NCBI GenBank assembly: GCA_964520045.1
Contig: CAZFMJ010000059.1
Span: forward strand, 1-18,145
Reading direction: 5' to 3'
Length of the DNA: 18,145 nucleotides
Source of the DNA: CAZFMJ01 sp964520045
Lineage (GTDB): Bacteria > Elusimicrobiota > Elusimicrobia > Elusimicrobiales > CAZFMJ01
Shown here: positions 1-6,333 of the stretch, one piece after another
How the letters are laid out: every line of letters starts with the position of its first letter
How positions within the stretch are numbered: position 1 is the stretch's first letter
Translations under genes and position numbers: made by a program
The notes under the pieces: generated by a model
Seen by the model: only the letters and a program-made list of their open reading frames with translations
Database searches by the model: none
Told to the model about the DNA's origin: nothing

Positions 1-622
1 GGAAAAGGGCCGGCTGGTCGATGCGATGAACTGCCGGGATGTCGCGTCCGATAACCGTTTCTAAAAGAGAATTCTGAATATATTCTTTCCAAGTGATAAA
101 ATCGTCTACGAACGGGACCGCTCCCGGGTAGCCCCCATAAAAAAGAAACTGGTCGATGCTCCACCCAAACGCCTGTCGGCACTCAGGGTAGCTCCAATGC
201 GGACATCGAATCAGTTGTAAACGTCCGGCCAAACTTTCCCGCATGCCGTGCTGAAGAAGAAGGGCGGACGAGCCAAGCAGAATAACCCGAAGGGCCCTTT
301 GCTCCCTGACATCTTCATCATGGAGCATTTTAACGGCCTCGCTCCAGCGGGGTACTTTTTGAATTTCATCAACAACCAGCAGAGGCATCTTCCCTGCTAA
401 TTTCCTGGCTTGGCGCCATGTCTCCGCCAGCCAGTTTGTATCCGGAGGCGTGAGCTGATCAGCTGTTGCGTAGAACTTCGGCTCCGGCCACTCTTCCAGA
501 AACTTATGGATAGCCGTGGTCTTGCCCACCTGCCTCGGGCCCACAAGAATTTGCAGGACATGGACCGGCCGTGTAAGATTTTTGCGGAGAGGGGATAGAA
601 TTCTTTCGCGCTTAAATGTCAT
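1..622 (-). CDS. AAA+ ATPase of the ATP-binding/DUF4143 type, 3' end outside the window
   Basis: Reading right to left from the ATG at 620-622, the frame stays open to the window edge (207 codons), so the C-terminal half is missing. The protein begins MTFKRERI. It has a Walker A motif GPRQVGKTT at residues 28-36, a Walker B-like LLVVDEIQ at about 81-88, and a sensor-1-like stretch LRVILLGSSALL followed by ESLAGRL. This order is typical of the 'AAA family ATPase / DUF4143' group (COG1373), whose C-terminal part often resembles a restriction-like nuclease fold; that part is not visible here. The cellular role of the family is poorly defined, and it is common in accessory regions beside toxin-antitoxin genes, as here next to hicBA. 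No clear Shine-Dalgarno sequence precedes the ATG. Family assignment is firm; function is open. Confidence 0.85.
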   Translation of the reverse strand, partial: MTFKRERILSPLRKNLTRPVHVLQILVGPRQVGKTTAIHKFLEEWPEPKFYATADQLTPPDTNWLAETWRQARKLAGKMPLLVVDEIQKVPRWSEAVKMLHDEDVREQRALRVILLGSSALLLQHGMRESLAGRLQLIRCPHWSYPECRQAFGWSIDQFLFYGGYPGAVPFVDDFITWKEYIQNSLLETVIGRDIPAVHRIDQPALF

Positions 623-707
623 AAAAACATACTGATAAAATAAGGATTTTTTACTGTAAATACAATTTGTTCAGGTATCTGAATAGATTGTTTACCTTTT
701 TAATTCC

Positions 708-729
708 GGGGACACAATACTTAATTCCC
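708..729 (+). repeat. Left copy of a short direct repeat flanking hicBA
   Basis: GGGGACACAATACTTAATTC lies between two copies of TTAATTCC (700-707 and 721-728). A related sequence in the same orientation, GGGGGGCACAATACT followed by AATTC 12 nt later, lies at 1478-1505 on the other side of hicBA. It may be the end of a small repeat element; I see no transposase. Confidence 0.4.
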
Positions 730-744
730 ATGCATGGCCGGCTT

Positions 745-754
745 AAACCGGTTT
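745..754. repeat. Perfect 10-bp palindrome downstream of hicA
   Basis: AAACCGGTTT, 34 bp past the hicA stop. A neighbouring CCGG at 738-741 gives an alternative CCGG-loop-CCGG fold. No T-tract follows on either strand, so it is not called a terminator. Its role is unknown. Confidence 0.35.
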
Positions 755-787
755 TCCAAATTCAAGCACAAAAGTGTGAATGCTTTA

Positions 788-1018
788 TTAAAGTTCTTTA
801 AGCAGAGAAAAATATTGTTCCCTGCTCATGCCGACCGTCCTCATATTGTTTTTGATTATTTCAACATCAACTTCATTGTATTCAGGGATTGCCACCGCGC
901 GCTTTGCCTCGGGGAATGTTAAAATGTGATGGGAACCTTCTTTACGCTTGTATCGATAGCCGAATTTCTGAAACAGCTTAAGCAGGCTTTTATAATCTAT
1001 TGGAATAATTCTTGGCAT
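788..1018 (-). CDS. hicA: HicA-type mRNA interferase toxin
   Basis: A 76-aa protein of the HicA/YcfA-like family. These are small dsRNA-binding-fold toxins that cleave mRNA using a conserved histidine. The hallmark G-S-H-H motif is at residues 28-31, with the likely catalytic His at 30. The usual C-terminal helix pattern follows (EIIKNNMRTVGMSREQYFSLL). The common P-x-H position after the central strand is PEY here. The gene lies 138 bp downstream of hicB, farther than usual. The ATG at 1016-1018 has a strong AAGGAGG (1033-1039), but 14 nt away, with a small palindrome between the two (see that entry). Family length and motif fit well; whether it is active is not shown. Confidence 0.88.
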   Translation of the reverse strand: MPRIIPIDYKSLLKLFQKFGYRYKRKEGSHHILTFPEAKRAVAIPEYNEVDVEIIKNNMRTVGMSREQYFSLLKEL

Positions 1019-1019
1019 T

Positions 1020-1039
1020 GGATAACACTTATCCTCCTT
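1020..1039 (-). promoter_or_regulatory. hicA ribosome-binding site with a palindrome between it and the start codon
   Basis: On the minus strand AAGGAGG (1033-1039) is followed by GGATAA-GTG-TTATCC (1020-1034), which shares its first GG with the Shine-Dalgarno, and then by the ATG at 1018. The linear spacing of 14 nt is too long for good initiation. Folding the 6-bp stem would either shorten the effective distance or tie up the last bases of the Shine-Dalgarno. The palindrome could equally be a DNA operator. Confidence 0.5.
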
Positions 1040-1041
1040 CG

Positions 1042-1149
1042 CACCCGCCTGCCGTTTGTCGGGCAGGGAAAACTGCGGACTTTAGACCGCAGTTGAATGC
1101 GAATTTGCTACGGAGGGATTCCGCTCAGAAACACTGCGCTTTAGCGCAG
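1042..1149 (-). repeat. Three stem-loops in the hicB-hicA spacer
   Basis: The 138-bp gap holds three inverted repeats: CCTGCC/GGCAGG (1048-1053, 1062-1067), AACTGCGG/CCGCAGTT (1071-1078, 1087-1094) and CTGCGC-TTTA-GCGCAG (1134-1149). The second and third share the layout CTGCG...TTTAG...CGCAG. No long ORF or T-tract goes with them. This may be a small dispersed repeat or an RNA structure separating the two cistrons. Confidence 0.55.
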
Positions 1150-1156
1150 GTGAGCT

Positions 1157-1426
1157 TCATAAAATAACAAAAGTTGATCGCTCAAAACCAATCATTTCTG
1201 ATTGAGAAACAATGGCATTTTCGTTTAATGAAAAACCACATTCGGCAAGATAGTCGTTTAAGGTGTTCATTTCCTTCATTTCCTTAAACTGGATATTGAT
1301 AACCTCAAGAAGATTTTTCTTGGCTTCTTCCGTGGTTTCCCCTTGGGAAATGAAATCAAGCTCAGGTGTTCTTGCTAAATATCGATTGTCTTTCTTCCAT
1401 ACTTCAATGGTAAGCTGAAGATTCAT
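1157..1426 (-). CDS. hicB: HicB-like antitoxin
   Basis: An 89-aa protein with the HicB N-terminal fold: RYLARTPELDFISQGETTEEAKKNLLEVI at about residues 16-44 matches the family pattern of strand, Y/L-A-x-x-P-E-L, a Q-G-x-T turn, E-E-A, then a helix. This partially degraded RNase H-like domain binds and blocks HicA. It is upstream of hicA, so the order is hicBA. No clear helix-turn-helix or ribbon-helix-helix DNA-binding tail is visible in the last ~35 residues, so autoregulation may be absent or done elsewhere. AGGAG lies 9 nt before the ATG. HicB-like domain proteins also occur outside toxin pairs, but the HicA neighbour makes the pair likely. Confidence 0.82.
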   Translation of the reverse strand: MNLQLTIEVWKKDNRYLARTPELDFISQGETTEEAKKNLLEVINIQFKEMKEMNTLNDYLAECGFSLNENAIVSQSEMIGFERSTFVIL

Positions 1427-1477
1427 CGAGGCACGCTCCTGGTGTATTCTAGTTTAGGGAATAAGATGCGCATAATC

Positions 1478-1525
1478 GGGGGGCACAATACTAAAGAATA
1501 AATTCTAAACTCAAAATTCTAAACT
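1478..1525 (+). repeat. Right copy of the hicBA-flanking repeat plus tandem ATTCTAAACT
   Basis: GGGGGGCACAATACT resembles the sequence at 708-720 in the same orientation. Next to it ATTCTAAACT occurs twice (1502-1511 and 1516-1525), and its core CTAAACT is inverted as AGTTTAG at 1451-1457. This 115-bp gap also holds the hicB leader. Confidence 0.4.
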
Positions 1526-1541
1526 AAAAGCATTTTAAAGG

Positions 1542-2102
1542 TCACATATTCCGCCGCAGTTCATCTAAATGCCGCATAATTTCGGGAGATTCTTTTGCCA
1601 GGCATAAGGGCTCAAGCTGTTTGCGCGCATAATCCCATGAAATCTTGTCTTCCTGCCTGATAATTATCCCTCTGATATCGATCCAATCTTGTTCGCGGTC
1701 GGCAAAAGCTTTAAGAACGATCAAATCTTCCGCAGAGCATGTAAGCAGTTCCAGTCCGGGAAGAAATTTGAACCATGTGGCGCGGCGGGTCATTTCTTCT
1801 TCAAAAGGAATACCTCCGAGCGCAACATCTATTCCGATGCCGTTTTTAGATTCAATAAGAAGCACCCTGTTGGTAAGAGCGAATTCTTTTGCATTTTCAA
1901 CGCGCGGTTTATATTGCGACAGCAATTCGTCAATGGCCGGTTCTTCCGAACCGAATCCGGTAAAAATGGTAACATCGACATCCCGTGTCAACCGCATTTC
2001 CCCCCATCGCTGAAGCGCTACCCCGCCTATAAAACAGAACTTCCATTTTTTATCCATGAAAACGGCTTGCAATTCTTCGGCTGTCTGGAACAGTCCCGTC
2101 AT
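1542..2102 (-). CDS. AbiEii-like nucleotidyltransferase (polymerase-beta fold)
   Basis: A 186-aa protein with the signature of minimal nucleotidyltransferases: GG at residues 26-27, then TRDVDV at 39-44, giving metal-binding D41 and D43, and a third acidic residue D92 in GIGIDVALG. The sequence after it (AEDLIVLKAFADREQDWIDI, about 125-144) is the pattern seen in AbiEii/DUF6036-type proteins, which act as toxins in type IV-like modules by transferring nucleotides to RNA or protein targets. The gene overlaps the upstream 73-aa gene by ATGA, so the two are translationally coupled. Its target is not deducible from the sequence. It could be an orphan nucleotidyltransferase, but the coupled small partner argues for a two-gene module. 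Confidence 0.82.
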   Translation of the reverse strand: MTGLFQTAEELQAVFMDKKWKFCFIGGVALQRWGEMRLTRDVDVTIFTGFGSEEPAIDELLSQYKPRVENAKEFALTNRVLLIESKNGIGIDVALGGIPFEEEMTRRATWFKFLPGLELLTCSAEDLIVLKAFADREQDWIDIRGIIIRQEDKISWDYARKQLEPLCLAKESPEIMRHLDELRRNM

Positions 2103-2320
2103 TTTGCCACCCGTCTAAAATACATTTGCTGGCTGATTAAGCCTGATGTTTTGCGCAGAGGAGAGTTCAACATGGCTGATTCAAATACATCGTTAAACAT
2201 TCCAATTCCCAAGGCCGTATCTGTGTTTCTTATTTCCCGGTAACGCAGGTTTTTGAGCTGAGGCGCGGCCTTTGCCCAGCATGAAACCCATCGTTTAATG
2301 TCTTTGTCGGATCGATCCAT
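2099..2320 (-). CDS. Small putative partner/antitoxin of the nucleotidyltransferase
   Basis: A 73-aa, basic, mostly helical protein beginning MDRSDKDIKRWVSCWAKA and containing the stretch IRNTDTALGIGMF. Similar short proteins with an early W-V-x-x-W helix and an E/R-I-R-N-T-D segment are, from memory, a recurrent partner directly upstream of AbiEii/DUF6036-type nucleotidyltransferases. The stop overlaps the next start as ATGA, so coupled translation is likely. No DNA-binding motif is obvious, and there is no good Shine-Dalgarno before the ATG. The antitoxin role is inferred from position only. Confidence 0.7.
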   Translation of the reverse strand: MDRSDKDIKRWVSCWAKAAPQLKNLRYREIRNTDTALGIGMFNDVFESAMLNSPLRKTSGLISQQMYFRRVAK

Positions 2321-2426
2321 TATGTTTAAAACAACGCCAACTCCTGATGATACATTTTACCATTTTTAGGACGGCTAGGCAGCTAGAGAAACAGCGAAGC
2401 TATGACGCAAGAGGTTTTCTAAACGG

Positions 2427-2987
2427 TTATTTTCGCTCAAGAGCGGTTATGCGGGTTTCGTGGCCGGACAACTTATCTTCGTGGCTCATTAACATGTCTG
2501 AATGCGTAAAGGCTTTTTGCTCATACATTCTGCCTTTAACTACTGATGATTCAAAGGCGGAAAGAAGCTCGCTTTTAAATTCTCTGAGAGACGCCATAAT
2601 ATTATTCTCAGAACGGTCAATGCGGGTATTTGTCTGCGCGATTTCAAATGATAATTTTTTAACATCTTCTTTAAGACCGGTGATATCTTTTTTTACGACA
2701 ATCATGTCTTCTTTAAGACCAGTAACATCTTCTTTCAGACCGGTAATATCTTTTTTTAGTTCTGTCTCAACCTTTTTTAAGTCTGTTCTTAGGCTAGTTT
2801 CAACTTCTTTTAAATCTGTTCTCAGGCTAGCTTCAACTTCTTTTAAGTCTGTTCTCAGGCTAGCTTCAACTTCTTTTAAGTCTGTTCTCAGGCTAGCTTC
2901 AACTTTTTCCAAGTCTGTTCTTAGGCAGGTTTCAACTTTTTTCAAGTCGCCTTTGGTGGCAGGCTGATTTGGATTATCAGAAGTCAT
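2427..2987 (-). CDS. Coiled-coil protein with 11-residue repeats
   Basis: A 186-aa protein with no signal peptide or membrane segment. Residues 22-76 are five tandem 11-residue units (LRTDLKEVEAS and close variants), a hendecad pattern expected to give a slightly right-handed or straight coiled coil. The phase then changes to 7-residue units at 77-111 (LKKDITG, LKEDVTG, LKEDMIV, VKKDITG, LKEDVKK), ordinary heptads. The C-terminal third (KKLSFEIAQTNTRIDRSENNI... to HETRITALE) continues as a coiled coil. Such proteins are usually filed as hypothetical; it may act as a spacer or oligomerisation rod. It follows fcl by 47 bp on the same strand and precedes the AbiEii-like pair by 106 bp. The central units are almost identical in DNA, suggesting recent expansion. 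Confidence 0.8.
   Translation of the reverse strand: MTSDNPNQPATKGDLKKVETCLRTDLEKVEASLRTDLKEVEASLRTDLKEVEASLRTDLKEVETSLRTDLKKVETELKKDITGLKEDVTGLKEDMIVVKKDITGLKEDVKKLSFEIAQTNTRIDRSENNIMASLREFKSELLSAFESSVVKGRMYEQKAFTHSDMLMSHEDKLSGHETRITALERK
2760..2924 (-). repeat. 33-bp in-frame tandem repeat, five units
   Basis: Five consecutive 33-bp units encode residues 22-76 of the coiled-coil protein. The middle units are nearly identical (recurring text TCTGTTCTCAGGCTAGCTTC on the plus strand) while the outer ones have drifted, as expected if copies are added by slippage or unequal recombination. Confidence 0.85.
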
Positions 2988-3017
2988 ATAAATATGCTAC
3001 CAGATTTTGTAAAAACG

Positions 3018-3037
3018 CAAAAGGGCCAAAAGGCCTA
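3018..3037 (-). terminator. Weak possible terminator at the fcl stop
   Basis: On the minus strand, directly at the fcl stop, GGCC-TTTT-GGCCC is followed by CTTTTGCGTTTTT. The stem is only 4-5 bp and the T-tract is interrupted, so termination would be partial at best. Confidence 0.3.
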
Positions 3038-3997
3038 TTTCCGGGCCTTATCTTTGTTTTCCACGTACCAGCTGTAGGCGGATTTAATTCCTTCTTTCAG
3101 TGAAATGCCGGCATGCCAGCCGAGCTTGTTGATTTTGCTTACGTCAAGCAGTTTCTGCGGATGTCCGTCGGGTTTGGAGGAGTCAAACCGCAATTCGCCT
3201 TTATAGCCGGCGGTGTCGCATATAATTCCAGCCAGCTCTTTTATCGTGACATCGGAGCCTGTTCCGACGTTGAGCATTTCCCTGTGTCCGGGCATCTGCA
3301 GTATAAGCGAGACGGCCTGCGCAAGGTCGTCTACATGCATAAATTCCCTGCGCGCATTGCCCGTGCCCCATATCTCAACTGTTTTATCCCCCCCGATCAT
3401 GGCTTCATGAATTTTGCGGATAAAAGCCGGCAGGACATGGGAGTCGTCAAGATTAAAATTATCATTGGGGCCGTAAAGATTTGTCGGCATTATAGCCGTA
3501 AAGTCCGTTCCGTACTGGCTGTTATATGCCTCGCATAATTTTATTCCGGCTATTTTAGCCACGGCATACGGCTCGTTGGTGGGCTCAAGCGGGCCGGTGA
3601 GAAGATATTCTTCTTTCATGGGCTGGGGGCATAATTGGGGGTATATGCAGGAACTGCCTAAAAATATAAGCCGTTTGACGCCCGCTCTGTATGCCGAATC
3701 GATTATGTTAAGCTCTACCGCCAGATTATCGTAGATAAATTCAGCCCGATAGATATTATTGGCATGAATTCCGCCCACTTTTGCGGCGGCCATTACCGCG
3801 TATTCAGGGCGCGCTTCGGAAAAGAAATCCCTTACGGCTTTCTGATCGCACAGGTCGAGTTCCCGCCGGTCCCGCGCGATGATATTTTTAAATCCTTTTG
3901 GGTTAAGACAACGGACAACGGCGGAGCCTACAAGGCCGGCGTGGCCGGCGACGTAGATTCTGGCTTCGGGAGGCAAGGGTTTGAAATATTGGTTCAT
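3035..3997 (-). CDS. fcl: GDP-L-fucose synthase
   Basis: A 320-aa short-chain dehydrogenase/reductase of the extended type. It converts GDP-4-keto-6-deoxy-D-mannose to GDP-L-fucose by 3,5-epimerisation and NADPH-dependent 4-reduction in the cytoplasm. The dinucleotide site GHAGLVGS is at residues 18-25. The active site has S115 and C117 in GSSCIYP, Y144 and K148 in YAVAK, and H187 in DDSHVLP; these correspond to Ser107, Cys109, Tyr136, Lys140 and His179 of the E. coli enzyme. Length is normal (about 320). Its ATG overlaps the gmd stop by one base (TAATG), so the two steps are translationally coupled. All catalytic residues are present and the call is secure. The sugar probably feeds the exopolysaccharide made by the neighbouring genes. 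Confidence 0.97.
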   Translation of the reverse strand: MNQYFKPLPPEARIYVAGHAGLVGSAVVRCLNPKGFKNIIARDRRELDLCDQKAVRDFFSEARPEYAVMAAAKVGGIHANNIYRAEFIYDNLAVELNIIDSAYRAGVKRLIFLGSSCIYPQLCPQPMKEEYLLTGPLEPTNEPYAVAKIAGIKLCEAYNSQYGTDFTAIMPTNLYGPNDNFNLDDSHVLPAFIRKIHEAMIGGDKTVEIWGTGNARREFMHVDDLAQAVSLILQMPGHREMLNVGTGSDVTIKELAGIICDTAGYKGELRFDSSKPDGHPQKLLDVSKINKLGWHAGISLKEGIKSAYSWYVENKDKARK

Positions 3998-5091
3998 TAT
4001 TCGTGGCGGCGGAAGACGGTAAATCCTCCGCGTTTGCAGTGCTCGTCCTTTTCGGCCAGAGCCATGTCTTCCTTCATCATTTCGTCTACTAGTTCATCAA
4101 ATGTTATTTCCGCCTTCCAGCCGAGTTTTTTTCTTGCCTTGGAGGCGTCTCCGAGCAGGGTTTCAACCTCGGTGGGACGGAAATAGCGGGGGTCTATTTC
4201 AACGATTATTTTTCCGGTTTTGGAATCAACGCCCTTTTCATTTATTCCGGAGCCTTTCCAGATCAGATTGAAACCGGCCCTTTTTGCGGCCGTTTCTAAA
4301 AATTGCCGGACTGAATACTGGATGCCCGTGGCTATTACAAAGTCTTCCGGTTTTGCCTGCTGAAGCATAAGCCACTGCATTTTGACGTAGTCTTTGGCAT
4401 GCCCCCAGTCGCGTTTGGCGTTGATATTGCCCAGATAAAGCTTGTCCTGAAGGCCCAGCTTTATACGGCACAACCCGCGTGTTATTTTGCGGGTTACGAA
4501 GGTCGCTCCCCTGACAGGCGATTCATGGTTGAAAAGTATGCCGTTGCAGGCGTACATTCCGTACGCCTCGCGGTAATTTACGGTTATCCAGTAAGCGTAA
4601 ATTTTGGCGGCCGCATACGGCGAACGCGGGTAAAAGGGCGTGTTTTCATTCTGCGGCGTTTGGCGCACCTTGCCGTAGAGCTCCGAAGTGGAAGCCTGAT
4701 AATACCGGGTTTTTTTCTCAAGTCCCAGTATGCGCATGGTCTCAAGAATTCTAAGCGCGCCTATTCCGTCGCAGTTGGCCGTGTATTCCGGCTCTTCAAA
4801 GCTCACCGCGACATGGCTTTGCGCCGCAAGGTTATATATTTCGTCGGGCTGCGAGTACTGTATCACGCGCATAATGCTTTGGGAGTCGGTCATGTCGCCG
4901 TAATGAAGCTTCATCCTTCTGCCTTTTTCATGCGGGTCGGAATAAAGATGGTCTATCCTGTCTGTATTGAAAAGCGAACTCCGTCGTATAATACCGTGCA
5001 CTTCGTATCCCTTTCCCAGCAGGAATTCCGCGAGATATGAGCCGTCCTGCCCCGTGATACCCGTTATAAGAGCGCGTTTTGTTTTCGGCAT
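3997..5091 (-). CDS. gmd: GDP-mannose 4,6-dehydratase
   Basis: A 364-aa enzyme of normal family length. It dehydrates GDP-D-mannose to GDP-4-keto-6-deoxy-D-mannose, the precursor used by Fcl. Residues 10-20 (TGITGQDGSYL) are the nucleotide-binding loop. T135 and E137 in STSELYG, with Y159 and K163 in YAAAK, form the catalytic set. NHESPVRG at 188-195 and KRDWGHAKDYV at 226-236 are family signatures. The ATG at 5089-5091 has GAGG nine bases upstream. Upstream (5092-5213) is a repeat hairpin rather than a clear promoter. gmd and fcl form a compact two-gene unit, and the mannose-1-phosphate guanylyltransferase that supplies substrate is not in the window. Confidence 0.97.
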   Translation of the reverse strand: MPKTKRALITGITGQDGSYLAEFLLGKGYEVHGIIRRSSLFNTDRIDHLYSDPHEKGRRMKLHYGDMTDSQSIMRVIQYSQPDEIYNLAAQSHVAVSFEEPEYTANCDGIGALRILETMRILGLEKKTRYYQASTSELYGKVRQTPQNENTPFYPRSPYAAAKIYAYWITVNYREAYGMYACNGILFNHESPVRGATFVTRKITRGLCRIKLGLQDKLYLGNINAKRDWGHAKDYVKMQWLMLQQAKPEDFVIATGIQYSVRQFLETAAKRAGFNLIWKGSGINEKGVDSKTGKIIVEIDPRYFRPTEVETLLGDASKARKKLGWKAEITFDELVDEMMKEDMALAEKDEHCKRGGFTVFRRHE

Positions 5092-5129
5092 AGTTTTTGA
5101 CCTCAGGTTAAACTTCGCAACGTCAAAGA

Positions 5130-5213
5130 TTTACCACGGAGGCAAGGAGAACGCGGAGTTGCACGGAGATTAATCTCTGTATAACTCCACTTCCGCGCCT
5201 CCGCACGGTAAAC
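5130..5213. repeat. Long imperfect hairpin of CGGAG-type repeat
   Basis: Between the nucleotidyltransferase stop and the gmd start, the left arm reads TTTACCACGGAGGC and the right arm GCCTCCGCACGGTAAA. Inside are GGAGTT (5155-5160) / AACTCC (5183-5188) and a core AGATTAATCT. The left arm is a degenerate tandem of (A)CGGAG-containing 7-9-mers. The right arm ends at the stop codon of the nucleotidyltransferase gene. It looks like a dispersed chromosomal repeat able to fold as RNA. Confidence 0.7.
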
Positions 5214-5966
5214 TTACCCCGAAAGCGATTTATGACGCAATGCTTCAAGCTCTTTTTTCAGCGGCTGCCAATATGCCGTGTCGCTGTTTCTTTCCTTATT
5301 CTCCTCATTTTTTAATTCGATAGCCAGCTGTCCGCTGTCCTTTTTTACCGCCCATTTAAGAAGCGGGCGCTCCTGCGCAGTTTCTTCCGCGAGGCCTGGA
5401 AATCTGGAGGCGAGCTCGATCAGCGTGGCCGGGTTTCTGGCTTGGGCAAGCCACCATTTTATTTGATCCCTGCCGGGATTTTTGCGGTTTTTTATTATGT
5501 CATTTTCTACAAGCCGGCTTAGCATGAGCCAGTCTTTATCGCGCTGAGTTTTTTTGCTCTGAACAAGATCGCGCAGTCCTATTATGTCGATTGTCCCTGT
5601 TTCATCCAGCCTAAACGCATATCTGCGTTCCCATAGTTTTTCAAAGCAATCACAGCCTCTGAGTTTGGAAATGATGTCAACGCGCAAGTCCTTGACTTCG
5701 CTATGTCCGCATAAGAAATGGCAGGCATGTCCGCGTTCAAGATATTCGGAGGTTAATTCCGGGAAATAGACGCGTTTTGCCTGCAGTGAATCAAGGGCGG
5801 ATTTTATATTTTTCAGATTTTCCGGAGTCGCTATCACGACAAAATCAGAATCGCGGCTGAATTCAATTGCGCCGTAAATTATGCAGGCTTGCCCGCCTAT
5901 AAGCAGGCTTTTTACTTTAAATTTCCTGAAAGTAAAAAGGACTTTGAGGATCGGGTTCGGGGTCAA
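5214..5966 (-). CDS. Nucleotidyltransferase-fold protein, start inside the 57-aa ORF
   Basis: About 250 aa from a TTG at 5964-5966. That start is preferred because GGGAGG (5972-5977) sits 5 nt before it and because the first conserved stretch follows at once (PILKVLFTFRKFKVKSLLIGG). The open frame extends to a TTG at 6065, but that part runs across the well-formed 57-aa ORF. The motifs are GG at residues 24-25, then FSRDSDF at 36-42 with D39 and D41 as metal ligands. A later DIIGLRDLVQSKKTQRDKDW segment matches the helix seen in AbiEii/DUF6036-like enzymes. The ~90 C-terminal residues (from about NPGRDQIKWWLAQARNP) are a helical extension not found in the shorter neighbours. The target is unknown, and a toxin role is inferred from the family and the overlapping small gene. 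Confidence 0.78.
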   Translation of the reverse strand: MTPNPILKVLFTFRKFKVKSLLIGGQACIIYGAIEFSRDSDFVVIATPENLKNIKSALDSLQAKRVYFPELTSEYLERGHACHFLCGHSEVKDLRVDIISKLRGCDCFEKLWERRYAFRLDETGTIDIIGLRDLVQSKKTQRDKDWLMLSRLVENDIIKNRKNPGRDQIKWWLAQARNPATLIELASRFPGLAEETAQERPLLKWAVKKDSGQLAIELKNEENKERNSDTAYWQPLKKELEALRHKSLSG

Positions 5967-6090
5967 GTCTGCCTCCCATGGCAAGATAAAATTCCCATAA
6001 TTTCGTGGTTTCAAGCAGGCGTTCTTCAGGGCTGAGATTGAGCCATGCTGAAGGCTCATCGTCAAATTCGAAATTGTCTTTTGCGGTCAT
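5917..6090 (-). CDS. 57-aa small partner ORF overlapping the nucleotidyltransferase
   Basis: ATG at 6088-6090, TAA at 5917-5919. The product begins MTAKDNFEFDDEPSAW, contains LSPEERLLETTKLWEFYLAMGG at about residues 19-40, and ends DPEPDPQSPFYFQEI. It is acidic, with one clear amphipathic helix. Its stop lies past the preferred TTG start of the nucleotidyltransferase, so about 50 bp are read in two frames and the Shine-Dalgarno of the second gene lies inside this one; translation should be coupled. The (L/M)(S/T)xEER helix recurs in the 64-aa protein at 8035-8229, which also neighbours a nucleotidyltransferase. Likely role: cognate antitoxin or folding partner, by position only. Confidence 0.68.
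   Translation of the reverse strand: MTAKDNFEFDDEPSAWLNLSPEERLLETTKLWEFYLAMGGRLDPEPDPQSPFYFQEI
5972..5977 (-). promoter_or_regulatory. Shine-Dalgarno deciding the nucleotidyltransferase start
   Basis: GGGAGG on the minus strand, 5 nt before TTG at 5966 and inside the coding sequence of the 57-aa ORF. It supports the short start over the frame's first TTG at 6065, which has no such site. Confidence 0.6.
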
Positions 6091-6131
6091 ATTATTGTAA
6101 TTTTAGCAATTTATATGTTTTATAATTCTGG

Positions 6132-6156
6132 ATTCCCGATTAAAGCATTCGGGAAT
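6132..6156. repeat. ATTCCCGA...TCGGGAAT inverted repeat
   Basis: Arms 6132-6139 and 6149-6156, perfect over 8 bp. 'GATTCCCGA...TCGGGAATGAC' is a form I know as a widespread dispersed intergenic repeat in environmental bacterial genomes (from memory). There is no T-tract on either side. Confidence 0.6.
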
Positions 6157-6189
6157 GACCGGAGTTTCCGCTTTTTCTCTAGTCTTGCT

Positions 6190-6328
6190 TTTCTTTGTGT
6201 CTTAGTGTCTTTATGTGAGTATCGACTCTTATTTTTTTACTCTTTTTTGCGCTTTTAGCGCATCTTTGCGGCAAAATGTTTACTTTCGTTCCTTCAGCCC
6301 TCAGCCTTCAGCCTGCTGTTCCCAGCCT
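6190..6328. repeat. Cluster of degenerate short tandem repeats upstream of the 57-aa ORF
   Basis: In the 243-bp gap between the dehydrogenase stop and the 57-aa ORF there are three low-order tandems. A CTTTGTGT/CTTAGTGT/CTTTATGT 8-mer run lies at about 6194-6217. GCGCTTTTAGCGC (6249-6261, a perfect inverted repeat) sits within TTTGCG-like units. A 7-mer run CTTCAGC/CCTCAGC/CTTCAGC lies at about 6291-6311 and decays to CCCAGCC by 6328. No ORF or clear promoter is seen. Confidence 0.55.
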
Positions 6329-6333
6329 ATCTT

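Noticed and set aside
1042..1149. Stem-loop cluster considered as a tRNA or small structured RNA gene
   Set aside because: No acceptor stem, anticodon arm or T-loop sequence can be arranged; the stems are independent hairpins.
1645..2243. Plus-strand open frames of 122 and 184 codons
   Set aside because: Antisense to the nucleotidyltransferase pair with GG...TRDVDV; no ribosome-binding site or family features.
2760..2924. Regular 33-bp repeats considered as a CRISPR array
   Set aside because: There are no spacers: the units are contiguous, in frame and encode a hendecad coiled coil.
4399..5040. Plus-strand open frame of 213 codons
   Set aside because: Antisense shadow of gmd, which has every catalytic motif; the antisense product has no recognisable domain.
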